From the NCBI GenBank assembly GCA_946811695.1, contig OX328125.1, positions 41,271,653 to 41,335,652 on the forward strand: a stretch of DNA of 64,000 bases. Reading direction: 5' to 3'. The notes beneath the pieces were generated by a model that was not told where the DNA came from, did no database searches, and saw nothing but the letters and a program-made list of their open reading frames with translations. Made by a program: the position numbers and the translations under genes. Below are positions 17,936 to 58,596 of this stretch, in pieces (the stretch's first letter is position 1; every line of letters starts with the position of its first letter). This DNA is from Gonocerus acuteangulatus (lineage: Eukaryota; Arthropoda; Insecta; Hemiptera; Coreidae).

Positions 17936-19465
17936 AAACAGTTTTTTGTTCTTGTAAAACATTTGTGCATATGAATGGCATGAACAAATTATTAGTGAAT
18001 ATTTAGAGTAAGCAATATGAACTATTTTACAGTCTGAATTTGTATACTTTTAAAAATATATTTTAAATTAAGTTTTTGTCTTCTTCTATCCCACAATGAC
18101 CAATTTCAACTTCATTCAGAAATTAATATTATTTTAAAAAAACATATTTTTGATAACTGTATAAAAACAATTAAAAATTAAGAAACACTTAAAATGTTAT
18201 TATTAACGTGTTTTCATTCGATACAAAACTATGAAAAGTGTACCTGCAGTATGATTTTTTTCTTCGTGGAAATTTCGCCAAAAATAAAATGTCCAAGAGG
18301 AAGTATTCTGCTAGTTAAGGAAGAACTTTACCTTTAACTGCATTGGGAATAGACAAATGTATATACATACAAATTTGAACAAGCATTATTTTCATGATCT
18401 ATAGGTTCTGACATTTTTCTACTGGCACTTCCAACAGCATAAGTGGGTCCTCCCTAAAGAGGGAGTATTAGGAAGAGTTTTGTTTTATTAAAAAAATTAT
18501 TGATATTTTTTATTGTGGGCAGTTCAAACGCGATAAGTGGTAAATAAATAAAATATATGTTTCAAAGCGTAGAAAATGAATTTACCTTATCAATCACAAA
18601 ATCAATGTTAAATTTGTTGATCTACAGTTAAATTACTTTCGGCACTTATGCCAGAACAAACAGTTGTTCAGGCACTTATGCATTCCATATTTACAGATTA
18701 TTATTTTTATTTTAATATCCCTTTTTAAATAACACACACTCAAGGCCATCAATATTGTTACCATAGGGATGAAAACCCATTAATGACAGTGAATCAATTA
18801 TGCAATCCAGAAGTGCTGACATGAAATGTCTATGTTTCATAAACCATTGATCACTAAAAAAAGAAAGTTTATATCAGTTTGTTTATCAATTTACCATGCT
18901 TTAATGTTTACAAAATGATCCTGTCAACTGCTTACACACTACGCCAGAGTATACTCGAGCTGGCTAAATGCCTTCCATAGGCTAAGCCAGAGAACAGCGT
19001 GTAGTGCGTTGTTTACCTGACTCTGACTTGTTTGATGCTCTGTTTAGACTTTTAGTTATATTTTTTATTTAATATAGTGACTGAGAGGAAGAAGACATTT
19101 TAGGAAGGCTTTCACATCTGCTCTAATGTGGTGAATGTTCAGTTAAGATTCTGCTTCTTCTACACGATGTCAGTGAACCGATGAAAGCCTTTTATTATTA
19201 TTCAATGGTTGACGTTTTTTTTTTTTTTAACAATGCATCCCATCAAAAAAACACTGCTGCTTTGGGATAAAATCTTTTGTGTTGTGCGATTTCAAAACTG
19301 GTTGAATTTTCTCATCTATCCAAGTAATATCACAGATTTTATTTATACAAACAAGGGTATTGGAATACCTAGTGTTGTAGAGGTGAATTTAGTCATGGCT
19401 TATTTGAACAAAGGGCACTGACTTTTCATCAAGAGCTGGTTTGGCAGTCCTGCTCGTTTTACATG
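17936..19465. other. Intergenic AT-rich DNA
   Basis: No gene or recognisable mobile-element coding sequence. A weak imperfect hairpin (about 18933-19008) is the only structure noticed. Confidence 0.5.
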
Positions 19466-19473
19466 GCTTATGG

Positions 19474-19694
19474 CAGAGTTGGGGAAACGTAAGCGCGCGC
19501 TAAAAGCTGATACCTCTCCACTAATTTAGCGAAACTGTAGAAAGCCAGCGCTAATAACGATATTTCATAAATAGATTAGCAGTTAGCGCACTGCCGCCGC
19601 TAACCGCTAATTATTAGCGCTGGCTTTCTACAGTTTCGCTAAATTAGAAGAGAGGTATCAGCTTTTAGCGCGCGCTAACGTTTGCCCAACTCTG
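19474..19694. mobile_element. hAT-type MITE with 8-bp target duplication
   Basis: TIRs of about 85 bp begin CAGAGTTGGGGAAACG and mirror to CGTTTGCCCAACTCTG. GCTTATGG (19466-19473) and GTTTATGG (19695-19702) are an 8-bp target duplication with one mismatch. The arms are rich in GCGCGCGC and TAGCGC. No ORF. Confidence 0.85.
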
Positions 19695-19702
19695 GTTTAT
19701 GG

Positions 19703-20356
19703 TTAGGCTCAAGGTTGAAAGCAACAAATAGTTAGTAGTCTGATTGGAAGGTGATTCAAATGGCAAAAGTATATTTTTCTGGGTCCAAAACGGCTGATGA
19801 TCTAAATTCATTTTTTTTTTTTAAATGTCATACAAAAAGCATTAAAAATGCCATAAGCGATAATGACATATAGAAATAAATGGGAATAAGGTAATGAATG
19901 GAAAAAATGAATAAACCTTAAAACTAAAGATAGTAAATTTTTAATCAAATAAAAAAAAAAAAAAAACGTCAATTGATAAAGGATATTAACAATGTTTTCA
20001 GTTGGCTAAACAATTAATGGAGCATATGTTGAATGCATCTTATATGTACAAAATAAAACATTTCTAAAATAAATGTAAAATAAAACTAGCTTAATTAAGC
20101 AACTACATAAAAAGAGTACACCCTAAAATACCAGCACGTTATTTACAATAAAATAGGAAAGCAGGGCGACTATATAAAATTTCTTATATTGTTAAATTAC
20201 ATAAATCATTCATTGCTGAAAGTCAGTCTTTAGAAAACATCTTATAAAGTGATGCAAGAGAGTTCTAAAATCTCGAGATTAATAAAGACCAAAACACACA
20301 TATCACAGTAAACTAATTCAAAATCACAGAAACAAAATCTTCTTTTTCAAGGTAGT
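19703..20356. other. 3' flank of KIF4, AT-rich
   Basis: Contains A-runs and no recognised gene. It would hold the KIF4 3' UTR if the terminal exon at 20357-20417 is right. Confidence 0.4.
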
Positions 20357-50423
<30,067 letters not shown>

Positions 50424-51473
50424 CTGAAATTTAGATGACATTCAATGGTAAAATACATCACACCTATTTCTATGGTAATAATTACCTACACCTGGGTGCT
50501 ATATGTGTTATGTATAAAAATATCATTTTTTAAGCAATGAAGACAAATAAAATGAAAAAGAATCCTAATGGGAAATAAATTCTAGCACAAGATTATTATT
50601 ATTGTCAGGCCATTGACAGTCGTTTTTTTAATAAACAATGTAAGATCTATTAAGTGGAACAAATCAGATCTAATCAGGGTTGGAGGCCATTTGGATCTCT
50701 AATTAATATGTCCTTTATATTGGTAATTTAAAATTATTACCCAGAAAAACATATATTTAATTTCAAAAAACCAACTACTCTAAGAAATATAAATGCTGGG
50801 CTCAGGACTGAGTAGTAGGATGCTCTTTCAAATTGGGTTCAAGGAGAGGACTTTTTTCAGCAATCGCATCTCTAAAATTAGTTGTTTAGAAGAAAGGGGG
50901 AACAGCTAGAAGGTAGCCCAGTACTACCTTATACTACTACAGTACAATACTACTACAGTGGCCACGGAAATTGATGTTTCCAAATGTCAGAGGTGAGATG
51001 AAATAGTTGTCATTTGTGATACAAATCTAGAGTTTTCATAAAAATTATTACATAAAGATAATACATACAGGTTCATTAAAAACCTGTTAAACTAAATAAA
51101 GAGTACATTTAAAGTGAAGGAATGTATGAAATGGTTGGACCTGACGATTCAAATCCAAGGAACACTCAAAATACTCATAAAAACACTCTGAAATCATATA
51201 TTAAAGATCAAGATTCCCAATGAAAGAATATTAGGGAGGTATTTCAAATATTACTTCAACTCAGATATGGGTTCAAACACTTACATTCAAAAGTTTTCTT
51301 TCTAATCTATCTAAAAATAATAGTTTGAAATTATTAAAGGCACAGATTTAAATAAGGATAACGGTTTACACAACCTATGTTCCAATATAAATCAGCTCAA
51401 GAGAAAACAATAGTATAAAAATTGAGAGTCGCAAAAAAAATCTTATTTTAAGATGGACAATGTTGAAAATTAC

Positions 51474-51570
51474 CTTTTAGTGATTAAATCTCGACATAAA
51501 TTCGGGAAAAAGGCACGTAATATTCAATGCGGCGTCTTTCAGGCAACAAGCTCCAACGGGCAACAAGGCT
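51474..51570 (-). other. KIF4: KIF4 5' non-coding exon (predicted; 5' limit approximate)
   Basis: On the minus strand, CTAAAAG|GTAATTTT is a plausible donor at 51474. Splicing to the acceptor at 50424 puts the exon edge right against the KIF4 ATG. The exon would contain a six-codon upstream ORF (ATG TCG ... TAA). The transcription start is not visible, so the upstream limit is a guess. Confidence 0.4.
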
Positions 51571-51613
51571 CAACGGTCGCAACATGGCGTTTGAATAAGT
51601 TTAGGCGGGAAAA
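51551..51613 (-). promoter_or_regulatory. Putative cell-cycle promoter of KIF4 (E2F- and Myb-like sites)
   Basis: A short GC-richer island in AT-rich DNA. TTTAGGCGGGAAAA at about 51600-51613 matches the classic E2F/DP site. Two CAACGG motifs fit Myb, and TTTGAA fits the CHR element. Vertebrate KIF4A is a G2/M gene of the DREAM/MuvB class, so such sites make sense about 1.1 kb upstream of the ATG at a non-coding first exon. Confidence 0.4.
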
Positions 51614-51809
51614 AACACTAATCTACTGAGTGTCACATCGATATGTAACTAAATACTCCTTGACAATTTTTATATTTGTTCAATCTTAGGCTTTTTAGTG
51701 TATGTAACACTTTATCTCTAAATAAAAACGTATCTCTTGAATTCTGTTTTAGAAATAACCGTTACTATCCACAAATCGAATAAGAGGAAACATATTTAGT
51801 GGATAAACA

Positions 51810-51811
<2 letters not shown>

Positions 51812-51843
<32 letters not shown>
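51812..51843. repeat. (TA)n microsatellite upstream of KIF4
   Basis: About 16 TA units between the KIF4 promoter and the long-TIR element that follows. Confidence 0.9.
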
Positions 51844-51848
<5 letters not shown>

Positions 51849-52653
51849 AAATAAAATAATTTTATAATGAGGTAATTCACCAAAATGGTCACAATAATAT
51901 TTTGAATATGGAAAAAATATATTTACTATCTGTTATGTTTCTGGTTGCTAAGTATATTTATTTAAATACAAAATTTTAATTTAAAATAAATTAAAAACAT
52001 AAAAATTTCAAAAATCGACAAAAATAAAAGGCGCTCCATAAAATCAAGTTCTTTTTTCATGGATACATTCTTAAAAGTATAAACTATTGGATTTTAAAAG
52101 AAAAAGTCTGGGATTTTGCTGTTAAGTATTCTTAAATCAATAAAATAATATAAATTCCTTTTTTTTTAATAATTACCTACTTAAACGTCGGGCGTGGTCA
52201 GTACCTGAATGGGTGACCGACTTTGTGGTGTTGGCATTATAAAAGGGTGGCGACCTGTAGATAGCCCGGCGCTAATAGCCAAATAGTTTATGCGCCGTAA
52301 GAAAATGAAAAAATAAAATTACCTACTTAATGATTAATATAAGTGTACTGAAGCTACATTTACTATTACTTAGGTTAATTTTATTATAAACTTATGTAAA
52401 TAAACTATTTTTAAAGTTGACTATAAACTTAGTTTTGTCAGTTTCCGAAAATTTAAGTAAGTAAAATTTTGGTTAAAAATGGTAAAAACTACGTGTTCCG
52501 GACACAGTCTTGGCTGAACTGAAACGATCCTCCGGTTTTTGCTTAGAATCTATTATTGTTTCCTTTTTAACCAGAGTAAGCTTTATGTTATCTATTTTTG
52601 TATTATAAAATCCAAAAAATGTCTGGCTCCTGGAGTACATTGAAGGTTTGCTT

Positions 52654-53722
52654 TCAGCACTTTCCTCCGAAGGAAAGTAGCTATTGAGGTTGGAGTTTTT
52701 GTTTTTTCCTCACGAAACTTGGTATATAGCATTCAATTAGCAAACGATTGAACGAGTTCGTTAACCACCAAAGTCGGTCCACCGGAAGGGGGGGTTTACC
52801 CCGAACCCAAAACACTAATTTGACCATGTCAGCCATAATATTTGTTATATTTCAACGAAACTTGGTATTCGTACTGGTAATATAGAGAGAAAAGTGAGAT
52901 ATAAAAATGAACTAAATCGGTTCATTACGAGGGGGGGTTTACTCCGGACCCACAATACCAATTCGCCACTACCAGCCGTGATTTTTGGTATATTTCGACG
53001 AAACTCGGTATTCGTAGTGGTAATCCTCAGGTAAATATGTGTTGTAAAAATAAACTAAATCGGTTCATTAGGAGGGGGGGGGGTTTACTCCGGACCCACA
53101 ATACCAATTCGCCACTACCAGCCGTGATTTTTGGTATATTTCGACGAAACTCGGTATTCGTAGTGGCAATCTACAGGTAAATATGTGCTGTAAAAATAAA
53201 CTAAATCGGTTCATTAGAAGGGGGGGGGGTTTACTCCGGACCCAAATTCCTAATATACTCATACCGGTCGTAATTTCTGCTGTATTGAAACGAAACGCGG
53301 TATACGTCGCGGGTAACTCATGAGAAAGGAGTGTTGTAAAAATGAGCTGAATCGGTCAATCGGAAAGCGGGGGTTTAATTTGTAATATATTTCAATAGAA
53401 AAGCCCTCCAGACGTAGGTTCACAAAGCCGCCGCAAAGAGCGCTTTGTATCTAGAGGGACTGTATCCTGTTACTGCGTTAGATCAAAATACGATAATATG
53501 AGATTTTTTGTATTTATTACTTAGTGTAGTAGGTACCATGTGTAAACATAACTCTGGAAGCAAATTAATAATTGAACAGTTACTCATTACAAATTTAAAA
53601 GAGAACTATTCATGTTTTTATTTTATTTATGTAGGATATTTTAAGCAAATTGTTCTGGAAAGCAGTCTACACTAACCAAATTCTGAGGAAAGTGCTTAGT
53701 TATGCAGCTCCTGCGTGACGGA
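52654..53722 (-). mobile_element. Helentron-like element, copy 2 (reversed)
   Basis: On the minus strand it begins TCCGTCACGCAGGAGCTGCA (53722) and ends with the hairpin ACTTTCCTTCGGAGGAAAGT and CTGA (52654), again CTRR. The tandem monomers recur at exactly 146 bp (CCGGAC at 52944, 53090, 53236). Inserted in the coding relic of the long-TIR transposon. Confidence 0.6.
52750..53400 (-). repeat. 146-bp tandem repeat inside copy 2
   Basis: About four monomers, each with a G-run, 'TTTACTCCGGACCCACAAT', 'CCAGCCGTGATTTTTGGTAT' and 'CGAAACTCGGTATTCGTAGT'. Confidence 0.9.
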
Positions 53723-54932
53723 CTTTTTTATTACAATCCGCTTGATAATTCCGCCAATACCGTCACGAGGGGACTTCCCATGACTGGTAGCAAAAAACAC
53801 CATCACAGTTTTTACTTCTGGATTTCTGGATAATTAATTTCAGAAATGTTGTGACAACCTTTTGAGTTTCATAGACAAATGTCACATCTTCTTCCAAGTC
53901 ATCAGATACCTCACAGAGATCGGAAACTTTCAGTTCTTTGGTGTTTTCGTGTCTTGTATAGATCACAACTAGATAAAAAGAACAACTGTTGTTGTTCCAA
54001 TAATAATCTTGGCTGAAGTCAATTAGAATAATAAAAATTAATCTTTTCACTGAAGTCAATTAGAATAATAAAAAACTAAGTTTATAGTAAACTTTAAAAA
54101 TAGTTTATTTACATAAGTTTATATTAAGATTAACTTAAGTAATAGTAAATTTAGCTTCTGTACACTTATATTAATCTTTTTTTTTTTTTCTTTTTTTTAC
54201 GGCGCATCAACTATTTGGCTGTTATCATCAACTATTAGCGCCGGGCTATCTACAGGTCACCACCCTTTTATAATGCCAACACCACATAGTCGGTCACCCA
54301 TTCAGGTACTGACCACACCCGACGTTTAAGTAGGTAATTATTAAAAAAAAGGAATTTATATTATTTTATTGATTTAAGAATACTTAACAGCAAAATCCCA
54401 GACTTTTTCTTTTAAAATCTAATAGTTTATACTTTTAAGAATGTATCCATGAAAAAAGAACTTGATTTTATGGAGCGCCTTTTATTTTTAGCGATTTTTG
54501 AAATTTTTATGTTTTTAATTTATTTTAAATTAAAATTTTGTTTTTAAATAAATATACTTAGCAACCAGAAACATAACAGATAGTAAATATATTTTTCCCA
54601 TATTCAAAATATTATTGTGATCATTTTGGTGAAAATCCCATTGAGATATGAATAACATTAACAGAGTAATGATTTTTTTAGTAAATGAAAGTCGCTTTGA
54701 CTTAAATCGTCGGTAACAGCAAAAACAAGTTTTATAGACAACTTTAAAAATTCATAACTCAAAAAGTGTTCAAGATATCTAACTGAAATTTGGTATGAAT
54801 CATTAGAATGGCCAGTTCAACAAATAAAAAAAGTTTCAGGCAATTCTGAGGACATGGGTTTCATTTCACTATTTAGCTGGATGATTTGAAATGGACTGAC
54901 CCCTCTGTGTTATTGGTGACCATGTAGCCAGC

Positions 54933-56363
54933 TACTTCTCAACAAAATTATAGGCCACCCTATATTACGTTAGTTTTTGTCATTATTTAATGTTATATTC
55001 AAGCAAAAGCAAATACATACTGCTCTAATGATACTGACTTTTGGAAGAGCATGTCTGTAATGAGTCCTGATCCTTCATGCCTAAGGATTAGCTGAAATGT
55101 AAATATTTAGGTGCGACAAAACTATAGGCCACCCACTCAGTTCTTATCTAAATCATGACCTAGGAAGTTTTAGTGATCATTAAATTCATTAATTCAATCA
55201 GCTGGTCTAATTAAACCTGTTTAAGCAATGACTAGAGGAAAACCGCGTGATTAAAACATTGCACGATAAAAATTGGACAATATCGAAAATAGTTCGAAAC
55301 TTTGAATAGAAGTAGGCATTTCATTAGAAATTTCTTTAGGCTGGGTAATGATTATGTCCAAAATAAAAGCATTGGAAGGCCCACGGCAACAACTGCCCAA
55401 GAATAGCGAGCCATTTTACGTCATGCTTCCAACTCTTCAGCCCAGGCGAGAGAAATTTGTGAACAAGCTGGGGTCAGCTCTTCTCCACTGTCAACAATTT
55501 ACTTCCAGACGGTGTCTATATAATTTTTCGCATTCAATGTAGTGAAGAAATTAGTAATTCTGTCTTTCCATAGTATCCTATCCCAGCCCGAACCATAATA
55601 CCCCCTCCTCATATTTGACGGATACTTAAACATATTTTTCCTTTTCGCAAATCATGAAAATAATATCGATATCCATCAGGGCCATCCAAATTAAACTGTT
55701 TTTTTTTTCGCTGAAGATAACTTTCTTCCATCTCTTTCCCCATGTGATGTGTTCCGAAGTAAACTTCTTTCTGTTGGCTTTGTGTGCTTTTGAAAAAGGG
55801 AGCCTTGGTAACTTGGACTTCAGTTTAAGGAGCTTTAAATGATGTGCCTTTTGCAAAAACCGTTGAACATTCCTGATGTTTGTTTGGACCCCAGCTTATG
55901 CACAAATTTCTCTCGCCTTGGCTGAAGAGTTAGAAGCATGACGTAAAATGGCTCGCTGTTCTTGGACCGTTGTTGCCATGGGCCTTCCAATGCTTTTCTT
56001 TTGCCCATAATTATTACCCTGCTTAAAGAAATTTCTAATGAAATGCCTACTTCTATTGTGATGTTGTGAGGGTGGCAACCTATAGATAGCCCGGCGCTAA
56101 TAGCAAAATAGTTGATGCTCCGTTAAAAACGAAAAAAAAAAAAAAAAAAATAACTGAGTGGGTGGCCTATACTTTTGTCGCGCCTAAATATTTACATTTC
56201 AGCTAATCCTTGGGCAAGAAGGATCAGGAGTCATTACAGACATGCTCTTCCAAAAGTCAGTGACATTAGAACAGTATGCATTTGCTTTGGCTTAAACATA
56301 ACATTAAATATTGACAAAAACTAACATTATATAGGGTGGCCTATAATTTTGTCGGGGACTGTA
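54933..56363 (-). mobile_element. Tc1-type transposon relic, head-to-head rearranged
   Basis: TIRs of about 210 bp: 'ACAAAATTATAGGCCACCCT' outer and 'CGACAAAACTATAGGCCACC' inner repeat, an IR/DR layout. On the minus strand the transposase starts at 56078: 'HHNRSRHFIRNFFKQG', 'SIGRPMATTVQEQRAILRHA', then 'LKLLKLKSKLPRLPFS'. 'FNLDGPDGYRYYFHDLRKEK' survives in another frame. The N-terminal 180 bp is repeated inverted at 55300-55480, making a foldback. The catalytic core is missing. Confidence 0.75.
56066..56145 (+). mobile_element. Short repeat C insertion in the Tc1 relic
   Basis: 'GGTGGCAACCTATAGATAGC', 'CCGGCGCTAATAGC', 'AAATAGTTGATGC' and an A-run tail. The A tail suggests retroposition. 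Confidence 0.55.
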
Positions 56364-56418
56364 ATTTTAAGACAAGGTTTCATGGTAAAACCGACTTCCA
56401 CTGGTCTGATTTTACTGA

Positions 56419-56820
56419 TTAACAATTCATCACTTACAATACATTATTGTTGACGAAGAAGGTACTCCAAGGTATGCCGACATCATAGCGTTCCCTAAAA
56501 ACGAGAAAATAGCGTATATCCTCGATCCCACAATACGCTTCGAAAATAATGATATCAAGGAAGAAGAAAAAATAGATGCCGAAAAGAAAAAAATATACAC
56601 AAAATGCTCGGCATACTATCAAGAGAAGTTCCAAGAGGAATTCGGGAAGCGCCAGTATATAGTAAAGGGACTATGGTTCGGATCTAGAGGAACTATCCCG
56701 AAGAACACGGCCATCTTCCTTCAAGAACTAGGACTAAACACAGACCAGCTGGCAGCGTTAGCTGAGTCCATTCTAGTGGACACACTCGGCATAATCGCCA
56801 GTCATATTTACGGCCACTGA
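56419..56820 (+). pseudogene. R2-like LINE C-terminal domain fragment
   Basis: An open frame without ATG encodes 'YADIIAFPKNEKIAYILDPT', 'IYTKCSAYYQEKFQEEFGK', 'LWFGSRGTIPKNTAIFLQEL' and 'ILVDTLGIIASHIYGH', then TGA. The '..DI.AF......Y..DPT.R.E', 'G...GARG..' and 'L......I...HIYG' signature is the C-terminal tail of R2-type retrotransposon proteins. Codons are intact for 130 residues, so the loss is by 5' truncation. Confidence 0.65.
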
Positions 56821-57075
56821 GTGCTTATCATCCATTCACACTATTCCTTTATATACTTTAGACTATATTTTCAATTCCTCCAATTCGTTCTCTTCTTTCA
56901 CTATCTCCTTTCGTCTTCATCTTGTTTAATCACTATTCCTTATTTTGAATATCTTACATCTTCAGCTTATAAATTTACCCTATTTCCGAATGGATGATAA
57001 GCACGCTGTGTACCTAGCAACCCAATGTAATTGGGCAGCCCATTTTATTTCATTTTTTTTAATAAAGTTTTCTCT
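56821..57075 (+). other. 3' UTR of the R2-like LINE fragment
   Basis: Pyrimidine-rich sequence with 'GATGATAAGCACGCTG' and AATAAA at 57060, consistent with a LINE 3' end. Confidence 0.4.
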
Positions 57076-57164
57076 CTAATATTGGGGAATATTATGTAGC
57101 GAATTTCTCTGTAAAGCAACCAGATTTACGGCTACAGACTTACCCACCGTGTCATTTATGAATA

Positions 57165-57372
57165 AGTGGGCCCGGTGGTCGTGAGTGTTAAGGCGTGAGC
57201 ACTTAACACTCCGTGCTAAAGGGTCGTGGGTTCGATTCCTACTAGGGGTGGTAGCTTTCCTTTTGAAAAAAAATACGAAGCCCTATCCTGGCTAGAAAAG
57301 GGGGGCAATCTATAGATAACCCGTCCTAAAATTCTGAATTATTAATAACTGGACGTTAAAATTTAAATAAAT
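57165..57372 (+). mobile_element. SINE B copy
   Basis: GGGCCCGGTGGTCGTGAGTG head, 'GGGTCGTGGGTTCGATTCCT' B box, 'CCCTATCCTGGCTAGAAAAG' body, (AAAT)n tail. Similar flanks 'TTTATGAATAAGT' / 'TTTATGGATAATAAGT' may be a diverged target duplication. Confidence 0.8.
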
Positions 57373-57624
57373 AAATGAATTTATGGATAATAAGTAATTT
57401 TGAACCGATCAGACACCATTTTCACTGACTGAGAAATTTATGCTACACTCTATTATTATGCTGTAAAATCGTTGTGCTTAAATGCATGGGATATGCAGAA
57501 TGAAACAATAAACTCCCACAGTATAGGGTAACTTCGATGTGAAAATAATATGTTGTTTTAATAAAAAAAAAATACTTGCATTCTATCTAGTTCATAGTAT
57601 TCTAGCTAGTTGAATGTATTGCTT

Positions 57625-57832
57625 TATTTAAATTTGAATGTCCATTATTATTAACTAAGAATTTTTGGACGGGTTTTCTGTAGGTTACTACCCTTTTCTA
57701 GCCAGAATAGGGCTGATGCCTTTTCTTTTTCCTAAAGGTAAGCCACCACCCCATAGTGGGAATCGAACCCTCGACCTTTGGCACGGAATGTTAAGTGCTC
57801 ACGCCTTTAAACTCACGGCCGCCGGGCTTCCT
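57625..57832 (-). mobile_element. SINE B copy, reversed
   Basis: Same parts as 57165-57372 on the minus strand. The tRNA-like B box is GGTCGAGGGTTCGATTCCC. A further tail fragment of the family ('CCGTCCTAAAATTCTAAGTT') is at 57905-57965. Confidence 0.8.
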
Positions 57833-58109
57833 TAATTTAAATGAATAATATACATTCAAGAAGCAGGATAGAATTCATGTATATTTTATTAAAACAACAT
57901 TGCCTCAAAATAACCCGTCCTAAAATTCTAAGTTAATTATAATGGACGTTAAAATTTAAATAATAATAATAACCTCAAAACATGATTTTCATAGAATAAT
58001 ACAGATTCTTCGCTCATTTTATCTGTAATGTTTTGCAACTGTATCGCTCTGCGAAGCGATAAAAACTAGCTCGCTGCGACAGATGGTCCTCTGTGTAACG
58101 GGGTTGATG

Positions 58110-58422
58110 CAGGGCCGCCACATGGGGGGGGGACAGCCGGGTACAGTAGTCCCGGGCCCGGGCGCCGTGGGGGCCCGGTCCGGGCCTCGCTGAGTGGAAG
58201 AATTGTATAGGTTATGAGCTTGTAAAAAGAACTACTGCACCGATTGTCAGCTTTTATTCTCATTTCGCTCAAAACTCAAGATGAAAATAATTTTTAAATA
58301 TCCAAAGTCCTTTTGCAAAGTACTAGAATTTTCAGTCTGGCTCTGAGAAGTAGGGGCCCGGCTCTGAGAAGGGGGGGGGCGTGATCTGGTCCCGGGCCCG
58401 GCTCTGAGATGTGGCGGCCCTG
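58110..58422. mobile_element. hAT-type MITE with perfect 8-bp target duplication
   Basis: GGTTGATG at 58102-58109 and 58423-58430. Ends CAGGGCCGCCACATG / ATGTGGCGGCCCTG. The interior is GC-rich near the ends ('TCCCGGGCCCGG' twice). No transposase. Confidence 0.9.
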
Positions 58423-58596
58423 GGTTGATGCAATACTGTGTAATACACGTAGATCGCCCGCCACCCTCGGTCGGATATACAGATCGCTTTCTGTGTGCCC
58501 GAGCCTTTAAGGTAACTTGGAGGATTGGATAATGAAATACATGAAAGGAAGATTGGACCGATTTCTTTGTAATTAATCAACAGTGGAAATCACATA

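Larger units (their letters stand above)
52473..54000 (-). pseudogene. Coding relic of the long-TIR transposon
   Basis: Minus strand: 'EVSDDLEEDVTFVYETQK', a frameshift, 'VMVFFATSHGKSPRDGIGG', 'IIKR', the Helentron-like insert, then 'FFGFYNTKIDNIKL' and 'RFSSAKTVSGTRSFYHF' to a stop at 52473. The motif pair 'SHGK.P.DGIGG..KR' and 'AKT..GTRS.H.F' belongs to a protein family I remember as abundant in arthropod genomes without an assigned function. Confidence 0.55.
51871..54639. mobile_element. Transposon with about 570-bp TIRs, interrupted by a Helentron-like copy
   Basis: Left arm 51871-52440 and right arm 54070-54639 are inverted copies. Ends: 'TTCACCAAAATGGTCACAAT' / its complement. Both arms contain 'GGGTGACCGACTTTGTGG'-type repeat C sequence. 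Between them lies a minus-strand coding relic, broken by a Helentron-like element at 52654-53722. No clear target duplication; superfamily undetermined. Confidence 0.7.

Noticed and set aside
18933..19008. Imperfect hairpin with CACTACGCCAGAG / CAGAGAACAGCGTGTAGTG
   Set aside because: Pairing is broken and no flanking duplication was found.
50424..50441. ATG at 50441 as the KIF4 start
   Set aside because: It lies upstream of a TTTCAG acceptor that places the next ATG at the exon edge; kinesin similarity begins only after that.
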